Assembly: GCA_963752855.1 (NCBI GenBank)
Contig: CAVVZX010000003.1
Coordinates: 62,001-126,000 of the forward strand
DNA length: 64,000 bases
Source of the DNA: DATJPW01 sp963752855
Lineage (GTDB): Bacteria > Desulfobacterota > Desulfomonilia > Desulfomonilales > Desulfomonilaceae
Reading direction: 5' to 3'
Below are positions 25,692 through 36,799 of the stretch, one piece after another; the stretch's first letter is position 1, and every line of letters begins with the position of its first letter. The notes beneath the pieces are model-generated. The model saw nothing but the letters and a program-made list of their open reading frames with translations. It made no database searches and was not told the DNA's origin. The translations under genes and the position numbers were made by a program.

Positions 25692-27855
25692 ATGAATTCG
25701 CGCGATTTTAGAGATTTGTTATCCACGGGCCGCGGAAAAACGGTCCTCGTTGTGGGCCTTATCATTGCGGCGTTCGCTCTAGGGCATTATTGGCCGACCG
25801 GCGAGGAACCCAAACCTACGTCAGTCCTACAGGAAGCCCCGTCAGTGGATCAACACGACCATGCATCGGACAAGGCCACGAAAGAGGCTAAGAAGCCCAC
25901 TCTTTGGACCTGCTCAATGCACCCGCAGATTAAACTTCCTCATCCCGGGAAGTGCCCCATCTGCTTTATGGATCTTATTCCTCTTGAGACGGGCGGGGTC
26001 CAGTCAGACGTAAGCGCTGGCGCAATACTCTATGTCGAATGCCGCCAAAAAGTTGGCTGAGGTCGAAACCGCAGAGGCCAAGAGGGAGCGGGCCAAAGTA
26101 ATTATGCGAATGGTGGGGATGGTAGTTGAGGCCGAGCCCAGGGTAGCGGCCCTTGTGTCCCGGGTGGACGGCCGACTGGACGAGGTCTACATTAATTTCA
26201 CAGGGGAGCAGGTCGTCAAGGGCCAGCCTATGGTCAAGATCTGGAGCCCGACGCTGATCAAGTCGGAGGTCGAACTCTTTGAAACGCTTCGAGGGGGTGA
26301 AGGAAACGATCCATCCATGATCAAGGGATCTGAGGAAAAGCTGATCCAATATGGCCTTACGCAGGATCAGGTTGAAGAAATAAAGAAAAACCAAAAACCG
26401 GACTTGTACATAACTCTCCGTGCCCCCATTACCGGGGTAGTCACCCAGAAGTTGGCAAACCTCGGCCAATTCGTAAAAGAAGGGCAGGAAATGTACATGA
26501 TCAACGATCTCTCTGCTGTATGGGTCAAAATGGACGCTTACGAGAGTGATCTGCCGTGGATCAGGTACGGTCAGGATGTCGTATTTACGACTCCGGCTGC
26601 GCCGGGACGGAAGTTTTCCGGCAAAGTATTGTTCGTAGATCCCATGCTGGATACGAAGACTCGCACGGTGAAGGTTCGCGTGGAAGCGGACAATTCCGAT
26701 CTGACATTGAGGCCGGGAATGTTCGTTACAGCGGAACTTGAAGCCGAAGTAGACGCCCAGGGTCATGTGATCAAGAGAGAATGGGCGGGCAAATACATCT
26801 GCCCGTTCCATCCGTCCGATAATCCTAGCTCGGAGCCCGGGATCTGCCCTGATAGCAAGATGCCGCTGAGGCCCGCTTCCGCGTACGGCTATGCCGACAT
26901 CAAAGATCCGGAATTGCCTCTGGTGATACCCGCGTCGGCCCCTCTGATAACCGGCAAGAGAGCGATAGTCTATGTGGAGGTCCCAAATTCAGACGAGCCC
27001 ACTTACGAGCTGAGGGAAGTAGAACTCGGTCCGCGGGCCGGTGACAAGTACGTCGTGTACAAGGGACTAAAAGAAGGGGAGAAGGTCGTTTCCAGAGGCA
27101 ATTTCAAAATTGACAGCGCGATGCAAATAGTCGGTAAGCCCAGTATGATGCATCCGCCTGAGAAAAAGGAAACCAAAGAAACTCCGGCGGCGGAAGAAGA
27201 AATAATCGAGAAGACAAGCGCCCCTATCGAGTTCTTACAACAGTTGACTCCCGCTATAAAGGAATACCTGAGTCTCAAAGACGCTCTGGTGGAAGAAAAC
27301 AGCGAACTGGCCACCGACAAAGCCAAAAGTCTGGATGCGTCGTTAAGTGGAGTGAAGACGGACCTGCTGGATCCCAAAGCCAAAGAATCCTGGAATAAGC
27401 TTTCGGAGAAGATGCTCAAAGATCTCAAGAAGATCTCTGAGAACGTGGACGTACAAATCCAGCGACAGGCATTCGACCCGTTTTCCGAGTCATTCGCGCG
27501 GACCATTATGGGCTTCCGGCACGTCATGCCTCAGCCTCTGTTCTTGTACCACTGCCCTATGGCCTTTGATCAGAAGGGCGCTTACTGGATAGAGGACAGC
27601 AAGGAAATCAAGAATCCGTACTTTGGTCGTAAACCTTTTAAGGGTCAGGACATGTTCAAGTGCGGAACACTGGAAGAAACCATACCTCCTGAAGGCCCGG
27701 CGAAAGCATCCGCCGAAAAGAGTCAAGAAAAAGTTCCTGGGGATGAGAAATCTGAAAAGGCGCCGGAATCTAAACCGGACGCCAAGGATTCGGCAAAGGG
27801 CGAAGAGGGGCATAACCACAGCTCTCAGCCCGATCGCGAGGGGGAAGCAAAATGA
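25692..27855 (+). CDS. cusB: CusB-type efflux RND periplasmic adaptor with several metal-binding segments (frameshift near 26045)
   Basis: About 720 aa across one shift. Start ATG 25692 is preceded by GAGGTG; an in-frame GTG at 25683 is possible. Order: signal anchor (VLVVGLIIAAFALGHYW); His/Asp-rich linker; heavy-metal-binding domain TCSMHPQIKLPHPGKCPICFMDLIP; barrel-sandwich and hairpin parts (VDGRLDEVYINFTGEQVVKGQ; LRAPITGVVTQKLANLGQFV); a second Cys/His segment ICPFHPSDNPSSEPGICPDS; a membrane-proximal domain; and a DUF3347-like end LYHCPMAFDQKGAYWI...NPYFGRK. Links the inner-membrane pump to an outer-membrane channel and hands over Cu(I)/Ag(I) in known relatives. ATGA overlap with the pump gene shows coupling. 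Confidence 0.88.
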
Positions 27856-30800
27856 AGACCCCCAAGCAAGACACGCAGGTTACTCACAGTTCCCCCATTG
27901 GGGATACGTTTTTCGCCAGGTTCATGGGCTTTTGGATCCAACAGAAGCTTCTAATGGTGTATGATACTTGTTGGAACCGTTCTTTACGGGTTGATGGTGG
28001 CCCCTTTTGACTGGCAGATCCCCGGCTCTGCCAAGGAATCCCGTGCCGGTAGACGCTATCCCCGACATCGGAGAAAACCAACAAATAGTTTTCACTGAAT
28101 GGGCAGGACGTTCGCCCAAGGACATTGAGGACCAAATCACATACCCTTTGACTGTCTCCCTATTGGGCGTACCGGGGGTCAAGACCATCCGGAGCAACTC
28201 ATTCTTCGGGTTTTCCACCATTTACATAATCTTCAAGGAGGATGTCGAGTTCTACTGGTCTCGTTCTCGCATTCTCGAGAAGCTTAATTCCCTCCCCGCC
28301 GGCACTCTACCCGAACAGGTGCAGCCCACACTGGGACCGGACGCAACGGCTCTGGGCCAGGTTTTCTGGTACACAGTGGAAGGGGAAGGCTTCGGCTTGG
28401 ACGAACTGAGGACTGTTCAGGATTTCACTGTTCGATATGCTTTGCAGTCCGCCGGCGGTGTAAGCGAGGTTGCTTCCATCGGCGGTTACGTCAAAGAATA
28501 TCAGATAGACATCAATCCGGATGCCATGAGGGCTCACAGCATAACTCTCCCGATGATTTTTGACGCTGTAAGACTTGCTAACCGAGATGTCGGCGCGGGG
28601 ACGATTGAGGTGAACCGCGCGGAGTACACGATACGGGGACTCGGTTTCATTCGTTCCGTCGAAGATGTGGAAAACGCAGTCGTCAAAATGACTAATAACG
28701 TTCCACTTTATGTCAAAGATGTGGCCACTGTATCTTTGGGTCCGGAAATGCGACGTGGGGCGCTGGACAAAGAGGGCGCCGAGGTAGTGGGCGGCGTTGT
28801 GCTGGTGAGATTCGGCGAAAATCCTCTTCAGGCCATAAAAAACGTCAAGGAACGAATCAAGCAGATCGCCCCGGGCTTGCCCACCAAGGTACTTCCGGAC
28901 GGCAGGGTCTCGCAAGTAAAAATCGTGCCCTTCTACGATCGCACCCACCTGATTTATGAGACCTTGGATACTCTCAGAAGGGCCCTCGGTGAAGAAACAC
29001 TGGTAACGATAATCGTCGTTATTGTCATGGTTAGTCACCTAGTGAGTTCCGCCCTGATTTCCATGATATTACCTCTCGCTATTCTGGGCACGTTTATAGT
29101 GATGAAAGCGGTTGGAATTGAGGCCAATATCATGGCGCTGACCGGAATCGCCATAGCGATCGGCGTCATGGTGGACATGGGGATCATCCTTTGTGAAAAC
29201 ATTTTGAGGCATATGGACGAGGAGAAGGGGGAGCATTCCGCAAAAAGTATGTTCCGAATTGTCCGGGATGCATCTGCGGAGGTTGGGGGCGCGGTAATAA
29301 CCTCATCACTCACCACCATCATCTCATTTCTTCCCGTGTTTACCTTGACCGGCGCTGAGGGGAAGCTGTTCAAGCCGGTCGCCTATACCAAAACGTTCGC
29401 AGTTGGCGCTGCCCTGGTTCTCGCGCTGGCTATAATACCGCCGGTGGCCCACGTGCTGTTCTCGCCGAGGACTTGGCGACGCAACACCCTCCTTGTTTTC
29501 AACATCGTAATAGCGGTAATCGGAATCTGGCTTGGCGTAACGCTTTCCTGGTGGGTCGGAGCGGCAGTGTTATTTCTGGGAGCTTACAGACTTGCCCGTC
29601 AGTTTATGCCTGAGACATATTCCGAGAAAGCGCCCACTGCGCTTAATTGGATCGCTCTAGCTTTTTTTGTCGTCTTGCTCTCAGAGCATTGGTTGCCACT
29701 CGGACCCTCCGCGGGTCTCATCCGTAACGTGATTTTCTGCTCGGGAATAATTTTTGGGTTGTTAGGCATACGAAAAATTGTCACTCACTATTACACCTCG
29801 ATTTTGCGGTGGACCCTAGCTCATAAAGCCAAGTTCCTGGCTCTCCCGCTTTGTCTGGCGCTCTTCGGCGCGACCGTTTGGCTCGGATTCGATACTGTTT
29901 TCAGTTTCATCCCATGGACCGTGAAGAAGGTAGCAGTGTGGGACAAACCGGTGGCGACAGCTCAGCATGTTCACGTGCCTGAGATTAAAACCGATGCTGC
30001 GCCCTCCACCCCAATCCCTGAGGGGCGAGATCCCGTACGCCAGACCTGGCTATGGTCCAAGCTGACCCATGCGTTTCCCGGTTTGGGCAAGGAATTCATG
30101 CCTGATCTGGACGAAGGTTCTTTCTTGTACATGCCGGGCACCATGCCGCATGCGGGCATCGGTGAAGCCCTGGACGTGATTCAAACTCAGGACAAGGCCA
30201 TCAGGGCCATACCGGAGGTAGAATCCGTGGTAGGCAAAATCGGCAGAGTCGAAAGCGCTCTGGACCCGGCTCCTCTCTCCATGATTGAAACAGTGATCAA
30301 TTACGTGCCTGAGTACAAAATCGATCCGGAAACCGGCGAGCGGGTAATGGACCCTAAAACGGGCAAGCCGATTAGAAACTGGAGACCGCAAATCAAATCG
30401 TCCGCGGATATCTGGAAGGAGATCCTGAAAGCAGCGAGCTTGCCTGGAACTACTTCAGCGCCGAAACTCCAACCGATAGCCGCTCGGGTCGTGATGCTAC
30501 AGAGCGGGATGAGGGCCGCCATGGGAGTGAAAGTGCGCGGAAAGAGTCTCTCTGATGTAGAGAAGGTCGGCATGGAAATCGAGAAATTCCTCAAGGAAGT
30601 TCCCTCGATAGAGCCGTCTTCAGTGATCGCGGACCGAGTGATCGGGAATCCGTATCTTGAAATCGAAATAGACCGCAAAGCCATTGCCCGATACGGCATT
30701 AAAATCCAGGACGTGCAGGACGTCATCGAGATAGCCATCGGCGGCAAGCGCCTTACGACCACAGTAGAAGGTAGGGAGCGTTATCCTGTGCGGGTTCGAT

Positions 30801-31705
30801 ATCAGAGAGAGTTGCGGGATTCCCTTGAGGCCCTCCAGAATATACTGGTTTCGGGCGCCGATGGAGTCCAGGTTCCGCTGAAACTCTTGGCCACTATCAA
30901 ATACACCCCTGGCCCTATGACGATCAAAAGCGAAGACACTTTTCTCGTAAGTTATGTGCTCTTCGACAAGAAGCCGGGCAAAGCCGAGGTGAACGTTGTA
31001 GAAGCAGCGGACAAATATTTGCAGTACAAGATTAAGACAGGTGAACTGAAGCTTCCGGCCGGGTCTTCATACATGTTTGCCGGCTCGTACGAGAATCAGG
31101 TTCGATCCGAACAGACACTTCGGCTTGTGATCCCAATAGCGCTTGCCTTGATCTTTTTGGTTCTCTACGTCCAGTTTCACTCGGTCCCCACCTCGCTGAA
31201 CGTGTTCTCCGGGATCTTTGTGGCCTGGTCCGGCGGCTTCTTGATGCTCTGGCTTTATTCTCAGCCTTGGTTCATGCATTTCGACGTCTTTGGGGTCAGT
31301 ATGCGAGACCTCTTTCAGGTGAGACCATACAACCTCAGTGTGGCGGTTTGGGTCGGGTTTCTAGCCCTTTTCGGGATCGCCACCAATGACGGTGTGATCA
31401 TGCAAACCTATCAGGATCAGGTTTTCGCCTCCCGGACCTTCCATTCAGTGGATGAGATAAGAGAAGCCGTGGTTGAGGCCGGAATGAAGAGGGTCAGGCC
31501 CGCTCTCATGACTACTGCCACCGCCGTGCTTGCTTTGATTCCTGTGTTGACCTCTCAGGGCAAAGGCGCTGATGTTGCGGTCCCCATGGCATTGCCACTC
31601 TTCGGTGGAATGACCATTGATATAATAACGATTTATGTAGTTCCCAACATTTACTGCCTCATCAAGGAAATTGAATTCAAGAGGCAATCTCGAATCATCA
31701 ATTAA
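27852..31705 (+). CDS. cusA: CusA-type heavy-metal RND efflux pump (frameshifts near 27955 and 28020)
   Basis: About 1,280 aa if the two N-terminal shifts are closed. N-terminus MKTPKQDTQVTHSSPIGDTF with helix FWIQQKLLMV, then VPVDAIPDIGENQQIVFTEW and GRSPKDIEDQITYPLTVSLL, classic for heavy-metal RND pumps. The proton-relay helix carries GVMVDMGIILCEN. Porter domains include GSFLYMPGTMPHAG. It is some 200 residues longer than E. coli CusA because of an inserted hydrophobic region after VAYTKTFAVGAALVLALAII (about residues 535-700). Exports Cu(I)/Ag(I)-like ions by proton motive force with the adaptor upstream; no outer-membrane channel gene lies in the window. Confidence 0.88.
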
Positions 31706-31722
31706 CTGAAAGGAGCTTTGAG

Positions 31723-32282
31723 ATGTCACCAAATTTTAGGATTTTGTTGATTCCCGCGCTCGTTTTCGCCTGCGTCATCTGGATGGCGGGCAACGCAACA
31801 GCCAAGGTGATGGATCTTCCGGATGGTTCCAAATTGGACACTTCGACCGAATGCCCCATCTGTCACATGAGCACGAACACGGTGTTCCAGGACCGGCGGC
31901 CGTGGTCTTCAAGGACGGCAAAGTGGTCGGCTTTGACGGGGCCGGGGACATGTTCCGGTACGTCCTCGAACCGGCAAAGTACGAATTTGATGCTGGAAAC
32001 ATCAAGAACGTTTATGTGACGGATTACACCACTAAGAAATTCTTGGACGCGAAAAGCGCGTTCTATGTCCTGGAAAGCGATGTCCAAGCCTCAATGGGCT
32101 CGGAAGTGGTTCCATTCTCCAAGAAAGAAGACGCTGAGAAATTTAAAACCGAACATAAGGGCGAGAAGATTGTCCCATATTCGGAAGTAACTGCGGAAGC
32201 CTTGAAGCCGAAGAAAAAGATGTTGAAAATGATGCCGGATGCGGGCCACGGCTCCATGCCCATGAACATGCCCAAGCATTAG
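31723..32282 (+). CDS. NosL-type copper-binding protein (frameshift near 31872)
   Basis: A signal peptide (ILLIPALVFACVIWMAGNAT) precedes TECPICHMS, the CPxCxM metal site of NosL-like proteins. One base out, the core continues GPAAVVFKDGKVVGFDGAGD, NVYVTDYTTKKFLDAKSAFY and MGSEVVPFSKKEDAEKF, all standard NosL features, and it ends in a Met/His-rich tail (MMPDAGHGSMPMNMPKH) that could add copper ligands. NosL binds Cu(I) and in denitrifiers helps supply NosZ; here no nos genes are visible and the neighbours are an RND copper-type pump. AAAGGAG precedes the ATG. Confidence 0.85.
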
Positions 32283-32297
32283 AGAAAGAACCGTCAG

Positions 32298-32340
32298 AGG
32301 GGAACTTAATTTTCAGAAGAGTTCCCCCCGCGGACTTGCT
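32298..32340. repeat. GGGGAAC/GTTCCCC dyad after nosL-like gene
   Basis: AGGGGAACTTAATTTTCAGAAGAGTTCCCC folds as a hairpin with an 8-base stem directly after the NosL-like stop and may terminate the island transcript. It belongs with the similar elements at 3486-3545 and 11073-11119. Confidence 0.5.
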
Positions 32341-32419
32341 TTTAATGTGTTACTGCGGTAACGAACTGTCTGCCGTTCACCACTCCGTGAATTGGCCGAG
32401 AATAAGAGTAGGAGCAGAA

Positions 32420-32770
32420 TTGACTCAACAGAATCTAATCAAGAATATCCCGTTTTCGGAACCGTATGTATTGACGGATCTCGTCGATTACTCTGAAGGA
32501 AAAGTTGTCAGTAGAACTCTGGCGCAGACCGAGAGCATCAGCTTGACACTTTTCGCGTTTGATGAAGGTGAAGGGCTGAGCACACACTCGGCGTCTGGTG
32601 ATGCGCTGGTCCAGGTCCTCGACGGAGAGGTCTTGCTCACTATCGGCGGTAAAGAGGTGGTAGCAAAAACGGGAGAAGTAGTGGTCATGCCTGTGGATGT
32701 TCCGCACTCGGTTCAAGCGACCAAGCGGTTCAAAATGCTGCTGACTTTGATCAAGAAAGGTAAAGCTTAG
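32420..32770 (+). CDS. Small cupin-domain protein
   Basis: About 116 aa from the TTG at 32420, which has GGAG 5 bases upstream; an upstream in-frame ATG-initiated extension (from 32336) carries no family resemblance. The core matches single-domain cupins: LTLFAFDEGEGLSTHSASGD (motif 1), ALVQVLDGEVLLTIGGKEVV, then GEVVVMPVDVPHSVQA (motif 2) with H residues at metal positions. Such proteins act as metal-dependent small-molecule binders or enzymes. Last gene of the metal island; whether it is co-transcribed is uncertain because of the hairpin just before it. Confidence 0.8.
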   Translation: MTQQNLIKNIPFSEPYVLTDLVDYSEGKVVSRTLAQTESISLTLFAFDEGEGLSTHSASGDALVQVLDGEVLLTIGGKEVVAKTGEVVVMPVDVPHSVQATKRFKMLLTLIKKGKA

Positions 32771-32863
32771 AGCGCCCTCCCGACAGGGCAAACCCGTCGC
32801 AGGCCTCTTTCGGGCCATATCGTTGTCAGCGCCGGGGCTCTTGTACAGAGAGTGATTCATTAG

Positions 32864-34605
32864 ATGATTTTTTCATTGCAGAAACGTTTTGTTCTTTTAC
32901 TGCTCCTGCCCGTAGCGCTGATATTGGTGCTGGTGGGTGTGGCAGGATTCTTTTATGCGAGGGAGTATCTTCTCCAACAATGGAGGGACATTGCTCGGCT
33001 TGAACTCGAAAAAACCGCTCATGTTATAAGCATGAAACTGGACGAGAAACTGGAACTTATTAATCTTATAGCAAAATCAGAAAACATTCCGGACCATTAC
33101 ATAACCCAGGCTTACCTAATCCAGCAGTTGGCTCAGAAAGAGGGAGTTCTTTTTGTAGATATCGAAAACGGGAAGCCCCAGACAAATGTATCACAGAGAG
33201 GTTCGTCCACTGAAACCCAGGCCTGAAAGCGATCTTGTTGAAGGGCTGTACGTAATGGAAGTCTGTGAAGAATTCGGATTTTGCGCCCCGACCACCGATC
33301 CGTACGCGCTGGACAGGACCTTGAGAATAATAAAGCCGATAGAAGATGAAAACACAGGCGCGACCAAAAAACTGCTAGTACGTATCAGCTTCAATTCCTT
33401 TATGGAACCCATAAAGAAAATGGTTCACACTGAAGGCAGCAGCGCTTGCCTTGTTACGAGCACGGGACAGTTGCTGGCTCATACTGACAAGTCAATGTCA
33501 TCCAGGAGAATGCTGGGAGAAACTGGCGATCCGGTGGAAAAACAGGTGCTCAAAGGAAATTCGTAAGAAAGCCTTTGGCACCGTGTTTGGACAAGGGCAT
33601 CCGCCGGACGTTGTCGCGGGTTTTTACAAAATTCCTTCAGTGAACTGGTACATAGTTCTCTATTTGAAGGGTTCAGAGGTACTGCGGCCGATAATTGAGT
33701 TCCGGTTTTATTACGCTATTGCCGGAATGGTGGCCTTATTAGTTATTCTGATCCTTATTCGAGAAACAACCCGATCAGTGGGTAGCTCCATCGCGGATAT
33801 TTCGGCAGCGGCCGCCAAAGTCAGCACTGGCGACTACAGTGGGAAGCTGTCTGAAGACAGATCCGACGAAATAGGAGAACTGAAGCGTAATTTTAATATC
33901 ATGATGGAAGGTCTTGAGCGCCGAGACCTGATTGAGCAGACGTTCGGACGTTATGTGGACAAGAAAATTGCTGAAGAATTGATGAACAAACCTGGAGCGC
34001 TGCGCCTTGGCGGAGAAACCCGCACAGTGACGATAATGATGTCCGACTTGCGGGATTTCACCTCGAAAACAGAAAGACTCCAGCCTGAGCAAGTCATCAA
34101 AATGCTCAACAGATATTTCTCCAGGATGATTGCCGTAATCGAACGATACAGGGGCATTATTGTGGATTTCTATGGAGATTCAATTTTGGTCTTCTTTAAC
34201 GGCGCCGGGACCGATCTGGAAACTAGGGCCATGGCGGCGGTAAATTGCGCCTTGGAAATGCAGCGAGAGATGCAGGGCTTTCAAAGAGAGAATGCCGCTC
34301 TGGGACTGCCCGAATTGTCTATGGGTATCGGGATTCACACGGGCGAAGTCATTGTGGGCAACATAGGAACAGAAAGCCGGGCAAAATACGGAATTGTTGG
34401 GGCGCCGGTGAATCTGACTGATCGAATTCAAGCCGTGGCCGGATATGGTAGAGTCGTTATTTCCGAGGCTACCTACAATACAATTTCGACGTGCGTAAAT
34501 GTCTCCGACCAATTTGTGGTCTGTCTCAAAGGAGTGGAAGAAAACCAAAAGCTGTATGAGGTCGAATCCGTTATACCTGAATGCTCCCAGGTCGCGTTAG
34601 GATAA
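32864..34605 (+). CDS. Membrane-bound class III adenylate/guanylate cyclase, copy 1 (frameshifts near 33200 and 33560)
   Basis: About 580 aa across two shifts. Helix 1 (FVLLLLLPVALILVLVGVAG), an extracytoplasmic Cache-like sensor region, helix 2 (FYYAIAGMVALLVILILIRE), a HAMP linker (AAAKVSTGDYSGKLSEDRSD) and a C-terminal cyclase domain: VTIMMSDLRDFTSKTE and DFYGDSILVFF give the two metal-binding aspartates, and GIHTGEVIVGNIG and SRAKYGIVGAPVNLTDRIQ line the active site. Makes a cyclic nucleotide in response to an external ligand. The residue before PVN, usually Asp in adenylate cyclases, is Ala, so nucleotide choice is unsure. A paralogue follows. Confidence 0.85.
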
Positions 34606-35019
34606 AGGTCTGCTCACGCCGTTCCCGCCAGCCCTCTGCCCTTACAAACCGATAGAACCAGCGCAATATGGGCCGGTCTGTAGCATCCGGTCCTAAGAAC
34701 TGTGAAACAATTGGGCGCGGCTGACCAGGAAGTCAGTCAGCTCTTCCCGCATCAATCCTATTCCTGGCGCTCGTTACCTTGTCTTAGCAAAAATCGACTA
34801 CGATGTAACGTTCAGGTCCCTAGCATGACCAAATCCTTTCGATGATGAACCTATTTGATTATCTCTCACCATACCATTCGTAACTATTCGAGTGAATCAC
34901 CTAGCTCGTCTTTAATAACGTGTTCGGATGAACGGCAAATATTGCAGACCTTGTTGAAGATCCGGGCTATCGGTCTCACTGGTAACGCCCCCTCCCCTTC
35001 AACGCGGGTGGCGCATCAG
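34606..35019. other. Gap between the two cyclase genes
   Basis: About 410 bases. The frame of the second cyclase is open back to 34855, but those 55 codons have no counterpart in copy 1 and lack a hydrophobic or domain pattern, so I treat them as leader. No repeat family seen elsewhere in the window and no RNA gene were recognised. Confidence 0.4.
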
Positions 35020-36770
35020 ATGGTCTTTTCTCTACAGCGACGTTTCCTTCTTTTGCTTCTACTTCCCGTAGCGCTGATCCTCATTCTGGCGGGCGTCTCG
35101 GGCTTTTTTTACTCCAAAGACTATCTCCTTAAACAATCTCTCAAACAATGGAAGGAAGTCGCGCTTGTTATTGAAAAGGCCGCCCACACTATAGACATGC
35201 AACTAAACGACAAACTGAAACTCATTAACCTCATAGCAAAGTCCGACAGTATCCCTTCAGACAACTTAACCCAGGCCTACCTAATTCAGCAGTTGGCCCG
35301 ACAGGAAGGCGTCCTTTTTGTGGACATTGAAAACGAGACGAGTGTCGAGGCTGAATCATCGAATGGCGGCGTCTCCCGTCGAACTGAGATCGATAGCGGT
35401 CCGGTTGACGGATTGTGTGTGAGGGATGTCAGTGGAGAATCGGAATTGTGTGTCCCCACTACAGACCCCGACGCCCCGGACAGGACTTTGAGAATAACGA
35501 GGTCAATGGGAGACGATAGTCCCGGAAGGTCCAGGAAGTTGCTTGTACGTGTCAGTTTTGATTCCGTTATAGGACCAATCAAGAAGATGCTTAACACGGA
35601 AGGCAGTAGCGCTTATCTGGTTACGGACACGGGACAAATCTTAGCTCATACTGATAAATCAATCTCATCCGGAAGGGTCCTTGGAGAAACAGGCGATTCT
35701 CTCGAGAAGAAGGTCCTGGAGGAAATTCGTAATAAGCCTTTCGGCACGGTTTTGGGGGATGGACATCCTCCTGAGTATATTGCAGGCTTCTATAAGATCC
35801 CCTCAATAAACTGGCGCATAGTGCTGTTCTCCAAGGGTCGAGCAGTGCTCCGACCGATTATCGACTTCCGATTCTACTATTCTATAGCCGGCATAGTCGC
35901 CTTGTCAGTCATTCTGATTCTTATTAGGACAACGACCCGTTCGGTGGCGAGCGCCATCTCGGATATCAGGGCGGCCGCCGCCAAGGTCAGTACCGGAGAC
36001 TACGACGTAGAGCTGTCTGAGGACCGATCCGACGAGATTGGCGAACTGAAGCGGAGCTTTAACGTCATGATAGACGGCCTCAAGCAGCGAGACCTGATTG
36101 AGCGGACCTTCGGGCGTTACGTGGATAAGAAAGTGGCCGAAGAATTGATGAGCAAACCAGAGGCGCTGCGGCTCGGTGGAGAAAAACGCACGGTAACCAT
36201 AATGATGTCGGATTTGAGAGATTTCACCGCAAAATCGGAACGGCTTCAGCCTGAGCATGTCATTAAGATGCTGAATAGCTATTTCGCCCGAATGATAGCT
36301 GTAATAGAGAGGCATCGAGGCATAGTTGTCGATTTTTATGGCGATTCTATTCTTGTCTTTTTCAACGGAACGGACGCCGATGTCTCCGACAGGGCCACAG
36401 ATGCAGTGAAATGCGCAATGGAAATGCAGCAAGAAATGAAAAGTTTTCGAACTGAGAATATCAGTCTTGGCCTGCCGGAGATGTCAATGGGGATCGGGAT
36501 CCATACCGGCGAAGTAATTGTCGGCAATATCGGGACGGAAAGCCGGGCAAAATACGGTATCGTGGGCTCTCCCGTGAATCTCACCGATCGAATTCAGCAC
36601 GTGGCCGGATATGGTAGGGTCGTTATTTCCGAAGCCACATACAAGCGGTCTCGGCCAACATAAATGTCTCCGATGAATTTGTGGTTCGTCTCAAAGGGGT
36701 GGAAGAAGACCAAAAGTTGTACGAGGTCGAATCGGTAATTCCTGAGTGCGCTAACGTTGCGTTAGGATAA
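35020..36770 (+). CDS. Membrane-bound class III cyclase, copy 2 (frameshift near 36648)
   Basis: Tandem paralogue of the preceding cyclase with the same order: helix 1 (FLLLLLLPVALILILAGVSG), Cache-like sensor, helix 2 (FYYSIAGIVALSVILILIRT), HAMP, cyclase domain with IMMSDLRDFTAKSE, DFYGDSILVFF and KYGIVGSPVNLTDRIQ. The start ATG 35020 is chosen because MVFSLQRRF matches copy 1's MIFSLQKRF. The frame stops at 36663, but one base out it continues NVSDEFVVRLKGVEEDQKLY to TAA 36768-36770, matching copy 1's end. The sensor regions differ most (residues about 110-140), which fits ligand divergence after duplication. Confidence 0.85.
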
Positions 36771-36799
36771 TAGCCGTCGGTAGCCCAGTTGTCGTGTTC

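Noticed and set aside
25975..26811. 278-codon minus-strand frame opposite the CusB-type gene
   Set aside because: Antisense shadow; the plus strand carries clear adaptor motifs.
33224..33226. TGA in cyclase copy 1 as a possible selenocysteine codon
   Set aside because: The family sequence continues in a different frame, not in frame past the TGA.
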